A stretch of 26,634 nucleotides of DNA from a virus: IMG/VR virus record IMGVR_UViG_3300035666_000139, positions 1 to 26,634 of that record, one strand, 5' to 3'. Positions 13,403 to 20,017 of this stretch are shown piece after piece. Position 1 is the stretch's first letter. Every line of letters begins with the position of its first letter. The notes under the pieces are model-generated. The model was given only the letters and a program-made list of their open reading frames with translations. It did no database searches and was not told where the DNA came from. Position numbers and translations under genes: made by a program.

Positions 13403-14529
13403 ATGAGTTGGCTCTTTTCGCGGGCGCTGGTGGAGGCATACTCGGAGGCCACCTCCTCGGGTGGCGAACCGTCTGCGCCGTTGAGTGGGAACCCTACGCC
13501 GCAAGCGTTCTTGCCGCCAGACAGAATGACGGCCTTTTCCCGCCCTTCCCGATTTGGGATGACGTTCAGTCCTTTGACGGAAGACCTTGGCGCGGCAGTG
13601 TTGATGTGGTGTCAGGAGGCTTCCCGTGCCAAGACATCAGCGTGGCCGGCAAGGGAGCAGGCATTGACGGAGCCCGCAGCGGAATGTGGGGGCACATGGC
13701 GCGGATCGTTGGCGAGGTTCGACCCCGCTACGTCTTCGTGGAGAACAGCCCAGCCCTCCTTACTCGAGGACTTGGGCGAGTCCTCGGTGACCTGGCCGCG
13801 CTCGGGTACGACTGCCGCTGGACAGTGCTGGGAGCTGCCGACGTTGGCGCCCCGCACCAGCGGGATCGGTTCTGGCTTGTCGCCAGACGGAGTGAAGACG
13901 TTTCACACGTTGAACACGAGCGGGCTGGATGGGGGGAGCAACAGCCGGAGGGCTTTGGCGAAAAGAGCAGAGTGGCCGACGCCGCGAGCGGGGAACCCTG
14001 GCAGTCGCCCGAACGGAAAGGGAGGCAAAGTGCTGGCCGAGGAGGTGGAGATTGCGGCAGGACTGAGGCAGCGCGGGGAGAGGATGTGGCCCACGCCGAC
14101 AACCATGCGCGGCATTACGAAAGAAGCCGCCGAGAAGGAGTGGGATCGGAAGGGGAGCGCGGATCTGCGCATGGCAGTGCATTTGTGGCCCACGCCGAGA
14201 GCCAGCGAAAACGATCAGGGCCGCAAAGCAGATGGGATGATGGACGGGGAAAGCAGTTGGAAGGCGCAGGGCCGTGGGGCGACGCTTACGACTGCGGTTT
14301 TGAGATGGACTACACCCACGGCGCACAACGCCAAGGGAACGAATGCTCCCAGCGAGAACGACCGGAACACGCCGACATTGGCGGCGCAGGTTGGTGGGCA
14401 ACTGAACCCGACGTGGGTCGAGTGGCTCATGGGGTGGCCGCTCGGGTGGACAGACTTAAAGCCATTGGAAACGGGCAAGTCCCCCTTTGCGCCGCAACAG
14501 CATTCAAATTACTGACGGAGACGGCATGA
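13399..14529 (+). CDS. dcm-like: DNA (cytosine-5) methyltransferase
   Basis: A 376-residue protein from the ATGA overlap at 13399. C5-methyltransferase motifs are in order: motif I LFAGAGGG (residues 6-13, SAM binding), motif IV GGFPCQDIS with nucleophile C77, motif VI ENS (115-117, usually ENV), motif VIII QRDRFW (154-159) and motif IX-X RLKAIGNGQVP (about 352-362). Between VIII and IX, where a target-recognition domain is expected, the sequence is low complexity, polar and punctuated by VADA/VAHA words. It probably methylates phage DNA against host restriction. The whole gene also contains another long frame (13403-14515). It is followed by the primase with an ATGA overlap. Confidence 0.92.
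   Translation: MNELALFAGAGGGILGGHLLGWRTVCAVEWEPYAASVLAARQNDGLFPPFPIWDDVQSFDGRPWRGSVDVVSGGFPCQDISVAGKGAGIDGARSGMWGHMARIVGEVRPRYVFVENSPALLTRGLGRVLGDLAALGYDCRWTVLGAADVGAPHQRDRFWLVARRSEDVSHVEHERAGWGEQQPEGFGEKSRVADAASGEPWQSPERKGRQSAGRGGGDCGRTEAARGEDVAHADNHARHYERSRREGVGSEGERGSAHGSAFVAHAESQRKRSGPQSRWDDGRGKQLEGAGPWGDAYDCGFEMDYTHGAQRQGNECSQRERPEHADIGGAGWWATEPDVGRVAHGVAARVDRLKAIGNGQVPLCAATAFKLLTETA
13403..14515 (+). CDS. Nested overlapping ORF, 'MSWLFSRALV' phage protein family
   Basis: A 370-codon frame lies wholly inside the methyltransferase gene, shifted by one. Its ATG at 13403 directly follows the VRR-NUC stop codon, so it is placed for reinitiation. The N-terminus MSWLFSRALVEAYSEA, the FDPATSSWRTAQ and TWPRSGTT segments, repeated WPTPRA/WPTPTT words, and the end QLNPTWVEWLMGWPLGWTDL match, as I recall, a phage and prophage protein family annotated as separate genes of unknown function. 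No domain or catalytic motif is recognised. Either both frames are translated or the recalled family consists of shadows; overprinting is my preferred reading. Confidence 0.6.
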   Translation: MSWLFSRALVEAYSEATSSGGEPSAPLSGNPTPQAFLPPDRMTAFSRPSRFGMTFSPLTEDLGAAVLMWCQEASRAKTSAWPAREQALTEPAAECGGTWRGSLARFDPATSSWRTAQPSLLEDLGESSVTWPRSGTTAAGQCWELPTLAPRTSGIGSGLSPDGVKTFHTLNTSGLDGGSNSRRALAKRAEWPTPRAGNPGSRPNGKGGKVLAEEVEIAAGLRQRGERMWPTPTTMRGITKEAAEKEWDRKGSADLRMAVHLWPTPRASENDQGRKADGMMDGESSWKAQGRGATLTTAVLRWTTPTAHNAKGTNAPSENDRNTPTLAAQVGGQLNPTWVEWLMGWPLGWTDLKPLETGKSPFAPQQHSNY

Positions 14530-16865
14530 AACTCGATTTCTCCGCGCTTGCGCAGCGCCTTCTTCTCGGCAGCGAAACCCTCGTCCCGCAGTGGCTCCCC
14601 GGCGGCAGGCGCAGAGGCCATGAGTGGGTCTGCGGCGACCTGGCGGGCGGCGAGGGAACCTCGCTGAGCGTCAACCTGCTGTCGGGCCTGTGGGCCGATT
14701 TCGCCACAGACGACAGGGGCGGCGACCTCATCTCGCTCTACGCCGCGATCCACGAACTCACGCCCGGCGAGGCATACCGGGAACTCGACGACGGCAGCAC
14801 GGCCGAGCCGCCAGCGCGACCAGCGAAACCGACAAAACCGCAGCGCACCGTGGTCACGCCAGTGCCCGAGGCGGCAGCGGACTGCGAGTGTGTACACCCG
14901 CTATACGGCGCACCGTCGGCCCGCTGGACGTACTGGGACGGCAACGGGGAGGTGCTGGGCTACGTCGCCCGGTACGACCCGGCAGGGCAGCGCAAACAGA
15001 TTGTGCCGTGGACCTGGGACGGCAACCAGTGGGGAATGGGCCAGTGGCCGGTTCCGCGCCCGCTGTACCGGCTACAGGAACTGGAGGCCCGCAGCGCAGA
15101 CCCGGTGCTGATCGTAGAGGGCGAGAAAGCCGCAGACGCGGCGGCGGCGATCAGCGGGCCGTACGTCGCCGTGACCTGGCCCGGTGGAGGGCAGGCCGTC
15201 AGCCGCGCCGACTGGCGGCACGTCCACGGGCGCAAAGTCCTCCTGTGGCCCGACGCCGACGAACCCGGCATCCAGACCATGCAGCGCCTGGCGGCGATGC
15301 TGGCGCCGCACTGCCCGGAGGTCAAGATCATCGACCCGGCAGGGATGCCTGACGGCTGGGACGCTGCGGATAGCGGGTTCGCCAGCTGGGCCGAGGCGCG
15401 GGCTTGGATCGCGCCGCGCACCAGCGTCTACACGCAGCAGCCGGAACCCGAGCCGCCGAAACCGGCGGGGCCGGATGAGCCGCAGAGCGAGGAACACGCG
15501 CAAGCGCAGGCCGCAGCAGACAAGCGCGATCCGTCGCTGCTGGAGGTCGGCGAGTGGCACAAGCGCTTCGCCTACGTCGTGCCGGACGATGCTTATTTCG
15601 ACATCCAGCAGTGTGTCGAGTACACGCGCAATTCGTTCAACGCGCTGTATCGGCACGTCCGGTGCCACTCAATCCACGCCAGTGCATCAGGCGCAGCGCG
15701 CCGGGTCGAGGCGGCCACCAGTTACGACGAAAACCGAGCGGCGATGCGCGGTCGGATACTGCAGGGGATTACCTATGCGCCTGGGCGCGCGGTCCTGTGC
15801 GAGCACGTCGGACAAGTGTATGGGAACAAATGGCGCAACGCCCGCCCGGACTGCGTGGGCGGCGATCCTGGCCCGTGGCTGGCGCACGTCGAGCGGCTGA
15901 TCTCGGACCCGGCAGAGCGCGCGCACCTGCTCGACGCGATGGCGTTCAAGGTCCAGCATCCCGGCGTCAAAATCAATCACGCGCTGCTCATCGGCGGCGT
16001 TCCTGGCGCGGGGAAAGACAGCATGATCGCGCCCCTGCTGTACGCGATTGGCGGGGAAAACAAGACCAACTGCACCAGTGTCGAGGCCGCAGAATTGCAG
16101 CAGGTCTGGGGATATTTCCTCGAAAACGAGGTGATTATTTTTAACGAACTGCGGCAGTCTGAGGCGATCGACCGTCGCGCGCTGGAAAACCGGCTAAAGC
16201 CCATCCTGGCCGCGCCGCCGGAACTGCTGACGGTGCAGCGCAAGGGTCAGCATCCGATACAGGTCCTGAATCAGGCGCTCGTCATCGGCATGACGAACTA
16301 CCGGGACGCGATCGCGATCCCGTCGGAGGATCGGCGCTGGTGGGTGACCTGGACCGACGCCCCGAGGATGCGCGAGGAAGATTCGCTCGCCCTGTGGGCC
16401 TATTTCAAGGCCGGTGGTTTGCAGGCCGGTGCAGCATACCTGCGGCAGCGTGACGTTAGCCGGTTCAATCCGGCGGCGACCCCGCCGTGGACCGATGCAA
16501 AGTCGATCATGGTCGGCAGCGCGCGCACGTCGGCAGAATCTTGGATCATTGAGCGCATCGAAAAGAAAGCGTTGGACTTCCGGCACGGTTTCGCCGCAGG
16601 CCCCTGGCAGGCGCTGGTTGATCGGCTACAGGATCACGCGCCGCAGAATGTCAGGCTGAACGTCCCCGCACTGCTGCACGCGCTGTCTGAATGCGGGTGG
16701 ACCGACGTCGGGCTGGTGAAGACGAAGCGCTATGGCACGCGCCGTCATATGTGGCTATCACCAGACTGGCGCGGCACGAAGACCGAGGCCAGGGACGCGG
16801 CAGAGACGGCGCACACTGCGACCGTCCACCCGTTCCGACCGAATTACCGCACCGCTGACGACTGA
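14526..16865 (+). CDS. Primase-helicase (TOPRIM plus SF3/DUF5906 helicase)
   Basis: A 779-residue protein from the ATGA overlap at 14526. Residues about 30-75 resemble a primase N-terminal nucleic-acid-binding region (SGLWADFATDDRGGDLISL). A TOPRIM domain follows with VLIVEGEK (194-201, Glu198) and DAD (243-245). After a Pro/Glu linker (about 305-345) comes an SF3-type helicase: Walker A GGVPGAGK (490-497), Walker B VIIFNEL (536-542) and TNYRDAIAIPSEDRRW, typical of the DUF5906 helicase core. A C-terminal winged-helix-like part ends the protein. It likely primes and unwinds DNA at the phage origin. It is the main replication gene of the rightward operon; no phage DNA polymerase is seen here. 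Confidence 0.92.
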   Translation: MKLDFSALAQRLLLGSETLVPQWLPGGRRRGHEWVCGDLAGGEGTSLSVNLLSGLWADFATDDRGGDLISLYAAIHELTPGEAYRELDDGSTAEPPARPAKPTKPQRTVVTPVPEAAADCECVHPLYGAPSARWTYWDGNGEVLGYVARYDPAGQRKQIVPWTWDGNQWGMGQWPVPRPLYRLQELEARSADPVLIVEGEKAADAAAAISGPYVAVTWPGGGQAVSRADWRHVHGRKVLLWPDADEPGIQTMQRLAAMLAPHCPEVKIIDPAGMPDGWDAADSGFASWAEARAWIAPRTSVYTQQPEPEPPKPAGPDEPQSEEHAQAQAAADKRDPSLLEVGEWHKRFAYVVPDDAYFDIQQCVEYTRNSFNALYRHVRCHSIHASASGAARRVEAATSYDENRAAMRGRILQGITYAPGRAVLCEHVGQVYGNKWRNARPDCVGGDPGPWLAHVERLISDPAERAHLLDAMAFKVQHPGVKINHALLIGGVPGAGKDSMIAPLLYAIGGENKTNCTSVEAAELQQVWGYFLENEVIIFNELRQSEAIDRRALENRLKPILAAPPELLTVQRKGQHPIQVLNQALVIGMTNYRDAIAIPSEDRRWWVTWTDAPRMREEDSLALWAYFKAGGLQAGAAYLRQRDVSRFNPAATPPWTDAKSIMVGSARTSAESWIIERIEKKALDFRHGFAAGPWQALVDRLQDHAPQNVRLNVPALLHALSECGWTDVGLVKTKRYGTRRHMWLSPDWRGTKTEARDAAETAHTATVHPFRPNYRTADD

Positions 16866-16924
16866 AACATGGCCGTCGAACTACACGACATCCATCATCA
16901 ACTCAACCACAAGGAACCGCTACC

Positions 16925-17152
16925 ATGCGCGACACTGAAGACATCGCTTACGCAATCAGTAGGTTGGCCGCAGCCATCACCCCGACGAATGCGATTCCGT
17001 TCAAAGGTCCACTGGGGCATCAGGTCGGCAGCTTGACCGAGGCCATTATTTACGCCGCAGATACGATTGCCGACTCAATCAATCGACTGGAATTTATGGT
17101 TGAGGAGGTGCGCGACGCGATCGCGGAACTCAATCCTCCTGCCGGCAAGTGA
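16925..17152 (+). CDS. Small protein after primase, unknown function
   Basis: A 75-residue protein with AAGGA ten bases before its ATG, 59 bases after the primase stop. It is mostly helical with heptad-like spacing (AIIYAADTIADSINRLEFMVEEVRDAIAEL), suggesting a small coiled-coil oligomer. No family is recognised. It is the last rightward gene before the switch to the leftward operon; its TGA abuts the A-tract of the leftward terminator. Confidence 0.65.
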   Translation: MRDTEDIAYAISRLAAAITPTNAIPFKGPLGHQVGSLTEAIIYAADTIADSINRLEFMVEEVRDAIAELNPPAGK

Positions 17153-17187
17153 AAAAACGCCCCCGGGAGACTAGCTCAACCGGGGGC
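17151..17187 (-). terminator. Intrinsic terminator of the leftward small-gene operon
   Basis: GCCCCCGG (17159-17166) pairs with CCGGGGGC (17180-17187) around a 13-base loop. Read leftward, this 8-bp GC stem is followed at once by GTTTTTTC (complement of 17151-17158), the classical Rho-independent layout. Read rightward there is no T-tract, so it should stop mainly the leftward operon that begins near 19349, keeping it from running antisense into the primase gene. Confidence 0.8.
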
Positions 17188-17243
17188 CGAACGGGCTTTC
17201 ACCCGAGGAGACAGACGACCGGCCACGCGGGCCGGCGTGCGCA

Positions 17244-17306
17244 TTATAGGTCCAGCAGCAGCGCCAGCAGCAGGGCAATCAGAATTGCCAGCAGGGCGGC
17301 GATCAC
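17244..17306 (-). CDS. 20-residue hydrophobic micro-protein, coupled
   Basis: The GTG at 17306 overlaps the stop of the upstream gene (GTGA), and the frame ends at a TAA (17244-17246). The product is almost entirely Leu, Ile and Ala with a terminal Asp-Leu, long enough to span a membrane once. It is the last gene before the leftward terminator. Its overlap and composition suggest real expression, for example as a membrane-modulating micro-protein, but a chance open frame cannot be excluded. Confidence 0.45.
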   Translation of the reverse strand: MIAALLAILIALLLALLLDL

Positions 17307-17560
17307 GGCTCGAACTCCAATGCAGCCGCAAGCGGCGCATCGCGCCAGGAGCCGCAGGCAGCGCGCACGGCGGCGTCCTCTGCGGCATACCATAGCCGCA
17401 CCAGAGGCGGGGAGAAAATCAGCCCGTCTCGGCGTAGCAGGGCGTGACGGTGCGCTACCTCGGGGTTGACGTCGGCCTGCGCGAAAACCGCTTCGGCGGC
17501 GGCGATGCCGCGCGCTAGGTCGTCTGGCGGACGTTCAATATTTTTGAATGTCAGGGGCAT
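17303..17560 (-). CDS. Small phage protein, unknown function
   Basis: An 85-residue protein. The ATG at 17560 overlaps the upstream stop as TAATG, with GGAG eight bases before it. It is helical and acidic-to-neutral, with LRRDGLIFSPPLVRLWYAAEDAAV near the middle. No family is recognised. It belongs to a leftward set of tightly spaced small genes. Confidence 0.65.
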   Translation of the reverse strand: MPLTFKNIERPPDDLARGIAAAEAVFAQADVNPEVAHRHALLRRDGLIFSPPLVRLWYAAEDAAVRAACGSWRDAPLAAALEFEP

Positions 17561-17838
17561 TACTTTTCTCCAGTAGCGCGGGCGATGGCGGCGCGGGCAG
17601 CGCTAATCGCATTGGCAAGGCTGTCGCCGCAATTCGCGTCAGACGACTCGATGATGCTGCGCAACGCTGCCAGCAGATCAGGCGCGGCAGCGATCAGGCG
17701 GGCATTAGAGTTTACATTTCCACTTTCATTAGACAGCGTTGCAATATCGAACATTTCTCCATCGAATTCGGTTCTGATGAACTCCGCTTCATCGCATGAA
17801 TGGTCAATTTCTATCGTCCAGGGTCCAGGGGTATGCAT
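17560..17838 (-). CDS. HTPGPW-type phage protein
   Basis: A 92-residue protein. The ATG at 17838 (MHTPGPW) is chosen because the GGAG site is seven bases upstream; an ATG two codons earlier would be too close to it. The start HTPGPWTIE and the later NARLIAAAPDLLAALRSI segment are hallmarks of a very widespread family of small phage and prophage proteins of unknown function. The N-terminal part looks like a small beta domain and the C-terminal part like a helical hairpin. It lies among other early-type small genes. Confidence 0.8.
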   Translation of the reverse strand: MHTPGPWTIEIDHSCDEAEFIRTEFDGEMFDIATLSNESGNVNSNARLIAAAPDLLAALRSIIESSDANCGDSLANAISAARAAIARATGEK

Positions 17839-17852
17839 CGTCATTCTCCAGG

Positions 17853-18011
17853 TCAAAACAGCGCCACCGGAACATCATCCGGCGGCGGGCTATAGCGCGG
17901 CACAGGACGCGCGCCAGGGGGCTGGACGGGGTAGTCCAGCAGCGAGGGTGGAAAAGGCCACACAGGCCCGCGCAGGGGCTGCGTGGGCCGGGTCTGCGGA
18001 ATCGGGGTCAC
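17853..18011 (-). CDS. Small proline-rich protein, unknown function
   Basis: A 52-residue frame whose GTG at 18011 overlaps the stop of the upstream micro-ORF (GTGA). About a third of the residues are proline (for example PPSLLDYPVQPPGARP). It has no recognisable domain. The coupling and the close fit between its neighbours argue for translation; it could be a disordered adaptor. Confidence 0.5.
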   Translation of the reverse strand: MTPIPQTRPTQPLRGPVWPFPPSLLDYPVQPPGARPVPRYSPPPDDVPVALF

Positions 18012-18097
18012 AGCGCGAAACCGATCAGCGCGCCCAGGGCGAGGCCGATCAGAACAGCGCCGATGAGGTCGGCCAGGGTGAGGGGGATATCGTGCAT
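18008..18097 (-). CDS. 29-residue glycine-zipper membrane micro-protein
   Basis: The ATG at 18097 is preceded by GGAGGG six bases upstream, and the TGA at 18008-18010 overlaps the next GTG. After a short polar start (MHDIPLTLAD), the rest is one hydrophobic segment with glycines at 13, 18, 22 and 26, giving GxxxGxxxG, a pattern used for tight helix packing in membranes. It may oligomerise in the inner membrane (for example as an exclusion or pinholin-like factor). The family is unknown. Confidence 0.55.
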   Translation of the reverse strand: MHDIPLTLADLIGAVLIGLALGALIGFAL

Positions 18098-18099
18098 GG

Positions 18100-18258
18100 T
18101 CAACCCTCCACGCGATCCAGAGCCGCCAGCGCGGCAGGCAGGGCGAGCCATTCCGTCAGCGGCAGCACGTCAGCAGCGCGACCCGGGCGCAGGGTGACGC
18201 GCTGCACCTGATATAGGCCGGCACGCGTGGCAGATTGCAGGGCTAGCAGGGTTTCCAT
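18100..18258 (-). CDS. Small phage protein (52 aa), unknown function
   Basis: The ATG at 18258 has GGAG seven bases upstream. The 52-residue product has an amphipathic N-terminal helix, a strand YQVQRVTLRPGRAADVLPL and a Leu/Ala-rich C-terminal helix. It ends two bases before the next ATG. No family is recognised. Confidence 0.6.
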   Translation of the reverse strand: METLLALQSATRAGLYQVQRVTLRPGRAADVLPLTEWLALPAALAALDRVEG

Positions 18259-18274
18259 CGTCTATCTCCAGTAA

Positions 18275-18293
18275 GCCCGGCACCATGCCGGGC
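18275..18293. promoter_or_regulatory. Intergenic hairpin in leftward operon
   Basis: GCCCGGC (18275-18281), loop ACCAT, GCCGGGC (18287-18293): a perfect 7-bp stem in the 74-base gap between two small leftward genes. No T-tract follows on either strand, so it is more likely an mRNA-processing or pausing element than a terminator. Confidence 0.45.
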
Positions 18294-18332
18294 GAATTAG
18301 TGTCGGCGGGCTGGCTTACGCCACGCTGACGT

Positions 18333-18524
18333 CTACTGTGGCCAGTGGCGCACGATCGCACCATCTGGCGCGCGCAGGGTCACCTTATGCGGGCCGCTCG
18401 GCGCGTGCGCGTAGGCCCATGAGGCATCAGCGTAGGCTTCGAGCGCCTCGCGTTCGGTGGCGTATTGGTCTTCGACCTTACCCGTCCAATCGGGCGAGCG
18501 GAAATACTGGGTCAGGGTGTACAT
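18333..18524 (-). CDS. Small phage protein (63 aa), unknown function
   Basis: The ATG at 18524 is preceded by AAGGA seven bases upstream. The 63-residue product begins MYTLTQYFRSPDWTGKVEDQ, has a helix TEREALEAYADASWAY and a strand pair HKVTLRAPDGAIVRHW, so it should be a compact alpha/beta domain. No named family is recognised; the pattern is reminiscent of small phage proteins that begin with a strand-helix unit. Confidence 0.65.
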   Translation of the reverse strand: MYTLTQYFRSPDWTGKVEDQYATEREALEAYADASWAYAHAPSGPHKVTLRAPDGAIVRHWPQ

Positions 18525-18590
18525 CTGTCTGTCCTTTCATTCGCGCGGGATCGCACGCTGATACCCGGCACGCCGGGTAACGGCCTACGA

Positions 18591-19349
18591 TCAAACGGCA
18601 GGCTGGATCGCGATAACCCGGCGCGCGTGCCCGGTCGCATGATCGGCGATCACAATCGATCGCGCGCGCTTCGTGGTCCCTGCGCAGAGCATGCAATCGG
18701 AACACTGCGCCTTACGGCCACCTTCGGCACTCGCCGGGCATGTGACTTCACGATCCTGACGGTCGACACCATTCGACACCCGGAAATACCGCATGCCGAT
18801 TGACTCGGCCTGCCGGGCTTCAGCGCGCGTATCGGCAGAGGCCATCACCAATGGCGACCACGCTGCAGCGTCAAACCCGACGGCCTGCCATTGGTGCGTA
18901 TAACCAACGTGGCCATCGGCCATCGATGCCAGCATGCGCCACAGGTCGACCGGCGCAGCTGCAGGATCACCATATGACCCGATACGCAGTCGACGGCCTG
19001 CAAGCGCTTCGCGCACTTGATCAACCGTCTCGGCACGCGCGTATGACCCGCGCCGAAACGCGCGGTATATCGACAACGGGGCTTCGCCCGTCCTAACATA
19101 GCAGGGTGACGACGGCAGACCCGCGCGAGCAAGCATGCTGGCCAGTAGGGGGCGATGCGGACACTGTCCGCAGACCGACGCATCGTCGCCGGTTTTCGCC
19201 GCAGTGTGCGGTTCCACGTCGGCGCGCAGGATCCACGACTGGATCAATTCGCCGGTCTTAGCATTCTTCGACCCGCGCGCCTTCAAGCCCGTCAGGATCA
19301 CCACAATCGGCCTGCCGTCGATCGCCGACGGCCCACGGTAAACAATCAT
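18591..19349 (-). CDS. Conserved Cys-rich phage protein, possible TIM-barrel-like, unknown function
   Basis: A 252-residue protein from the ATG at 19349 with GGAG eight bases upstream; the ATG at 19418 lies in the leader and is rejected. It starts MIVYRGPSAIDGRPIVVILTG and has two Cys groups: CGQCPHR...CYVR near the first third, and CPAS...CSDCMLCAG near the C-terminus. Between them come strand-like motifs LRIGSYGDPAAAP, VGYTHQW, LVMASADT and RYFRVS, suggesting a beta/alpha barrel. I recall close relatives in many phages (possibly labelled DUF7227), all without a known role. Metal or iron-sulfur binding by the Cys groups is inferred. It is the first gene of the leftward small-gene operon. Confidence 0.75.
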   Translation of the reverse strand: MIVYRGPSAIDGRPIVVILTGLKARGSKNAKTGELIQSWILRADVEPHTAAKTGDDASVCGQCPHRPLLASMLARAGLPSSPCYVRTGEAPLSIYRAFRRGSYARAETVDQVREALAGRRLRIGSYGDPAAAPVDLWRMLASMADGHVGYTHQWQAVGFDAAAWSPLVMASADTRAEARQAESIGMRYFRVSNGVDRQDREVTCPASAEGGRKAQCSDCMLCAGTTKRARSIVIADHATGHARRVIAIQPAV

Positions 19350-19363
19350 CGTCTGTACTCCGC

Positions 19364-19404
19364 GCGGGTCTATCGCCCGCAGTGTCTGCGCCGACCATCG
19401 GCGC
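19364..19404 (-). promoter_or_regulatory. Two tandem hairpins in the leader of the leftward operon
   Basis: GCGGG (19364-19368) pairs with CCCGC (19376-19380) over a 7-base loop, and GCGCCGA (19388-19394) pairs with TCGGCGC (19398-19404) over a 3-base loop. Both lie in the 5' leader of the 18591-19349 gene, just upstream of its ribosome-binding site. The second is a near-perfect 17-base palindrome and could be a protein-binding operator; together they could shield the ribosome site. Confidence 0.4.
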
Positions 19405-19468
19405 CACACCGGCATCATCGCCGCCGAACCTTACGCAAAACTTACAGCTTCCAGGCGGGGGCGAAATC

Positions 19469-19809
19469 GGGGGGGCTACGGTTTCGGGGGTGTTCCCTCT
19501 AGGGGGGCAGCGGGGGGCTATGGTTTCATCTACAGGTTTAGGACTGTGTGTTTAGCAGGGGGAATGCGGGGGGCTACGCCCCCCATAGCCCCCCAGCCCC
19601 CCGAGACCATCCCGGGGGCAGCGGGGGGCTACGCCTACGCTACTGGGGGGTGCAGTCTGACCATAGCCCCCGATAGCCCCCGCCCGATGGGGGGCAGCGG
19701 GGGGCTACGTTTGCAGAAGAGAACCCGGCGGTTCGACGATAGCCCCCGATGGCCCCCCGATGATGCGAGATAGAGCCCGGGGGCGCCGGGGGGCTACGCG
19801 ATAGCCCCC
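19469..19809. repeat. G-tract inverted-repeat array (GGGGGGCTA / TAGCCCCC)
   Basis: GGGGGGCTA occurs at 19470, 19512, 19568, 19623, 19699 and 19788, often within the longer word CAGCGGGGGGCTACG. Its complement TAGCCCCC occurs at 19586, 19664, 19674, 19740 and 19802. Adjacent copies can form strong hairpins, such as GGGGGGCTA (19568-19576) with TAGCCCCCC (19586-19594), and 19789-19796 with 19802-19809. The array fills a gene-free stretch between the divergent leftward operon and the terminase genes. It could be a packaging recognition site, replication origin, or transcription barrier. The many G-runs also allow G-quadruplex formation. Confidence 0.85.
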
Positions 19810-20017
19810 GCCCAGGTGCGCGGGGATACGGTACGGGGTAGGGTATCGGGGCCAGGGAGCGGATACTCCCCGGGGTATGACCCCCCCACCCCCAGCCCCG
19901 GTGGGGTCCGAGCGAAAGCCCGGCAATGGTACGGACCCCCCGCAGCCAATTTTTTTTCCAACGCTTCCCGCCCATCCCCCAGACAAATTTTTTGAATTTC
20001 CGCAGTATCATCGCCTT
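19810..20017. other. Gene-free stretch before the terminase, with inverted repeat and A/T tracts
   Basis: No convincing gene is seen. GGGGTCCG (19903-19910) pairs with CGGACCCC (19932-19939) over 21 bases, followed ten bases later by T8 (19950-19957) and another T-run near 19988. These are the only A/T-rich tracts in a very GC-rich surrounding. A -10-like TATCAT lies at 20006-20011, very close to the terminase ATG. The stretch may hold a promoter, a packaging site or a DNA-unwinding element; a poor rightward terminator is a weaker alternative because the T-run is detached from the stem. Confidence 0.4.

Noticed and set aside
14624-15352. 242-codon ORF in another frame of the primase gene
   Set aside because: Arg-rich composition typical of a GC-rich shadow frame; unlike the methyltransferase overlap, it has no recognisable family features or coupled start.
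19903-19957. Rightward intrinsic terminator (stem plus T8)
   Set aside because: The T-run starts ten bases after the stem and the loop is 21 bases, and there is no upstream rightward gene to terminate; reported only as an inverted repeat.
19640-20011. Leftward ORFs upstream of the terminase
   Set aside because: They read through the G-tract repeat region, have no ribosome site, and consist of repeat-derived Gly/Pro/Arg sequence.
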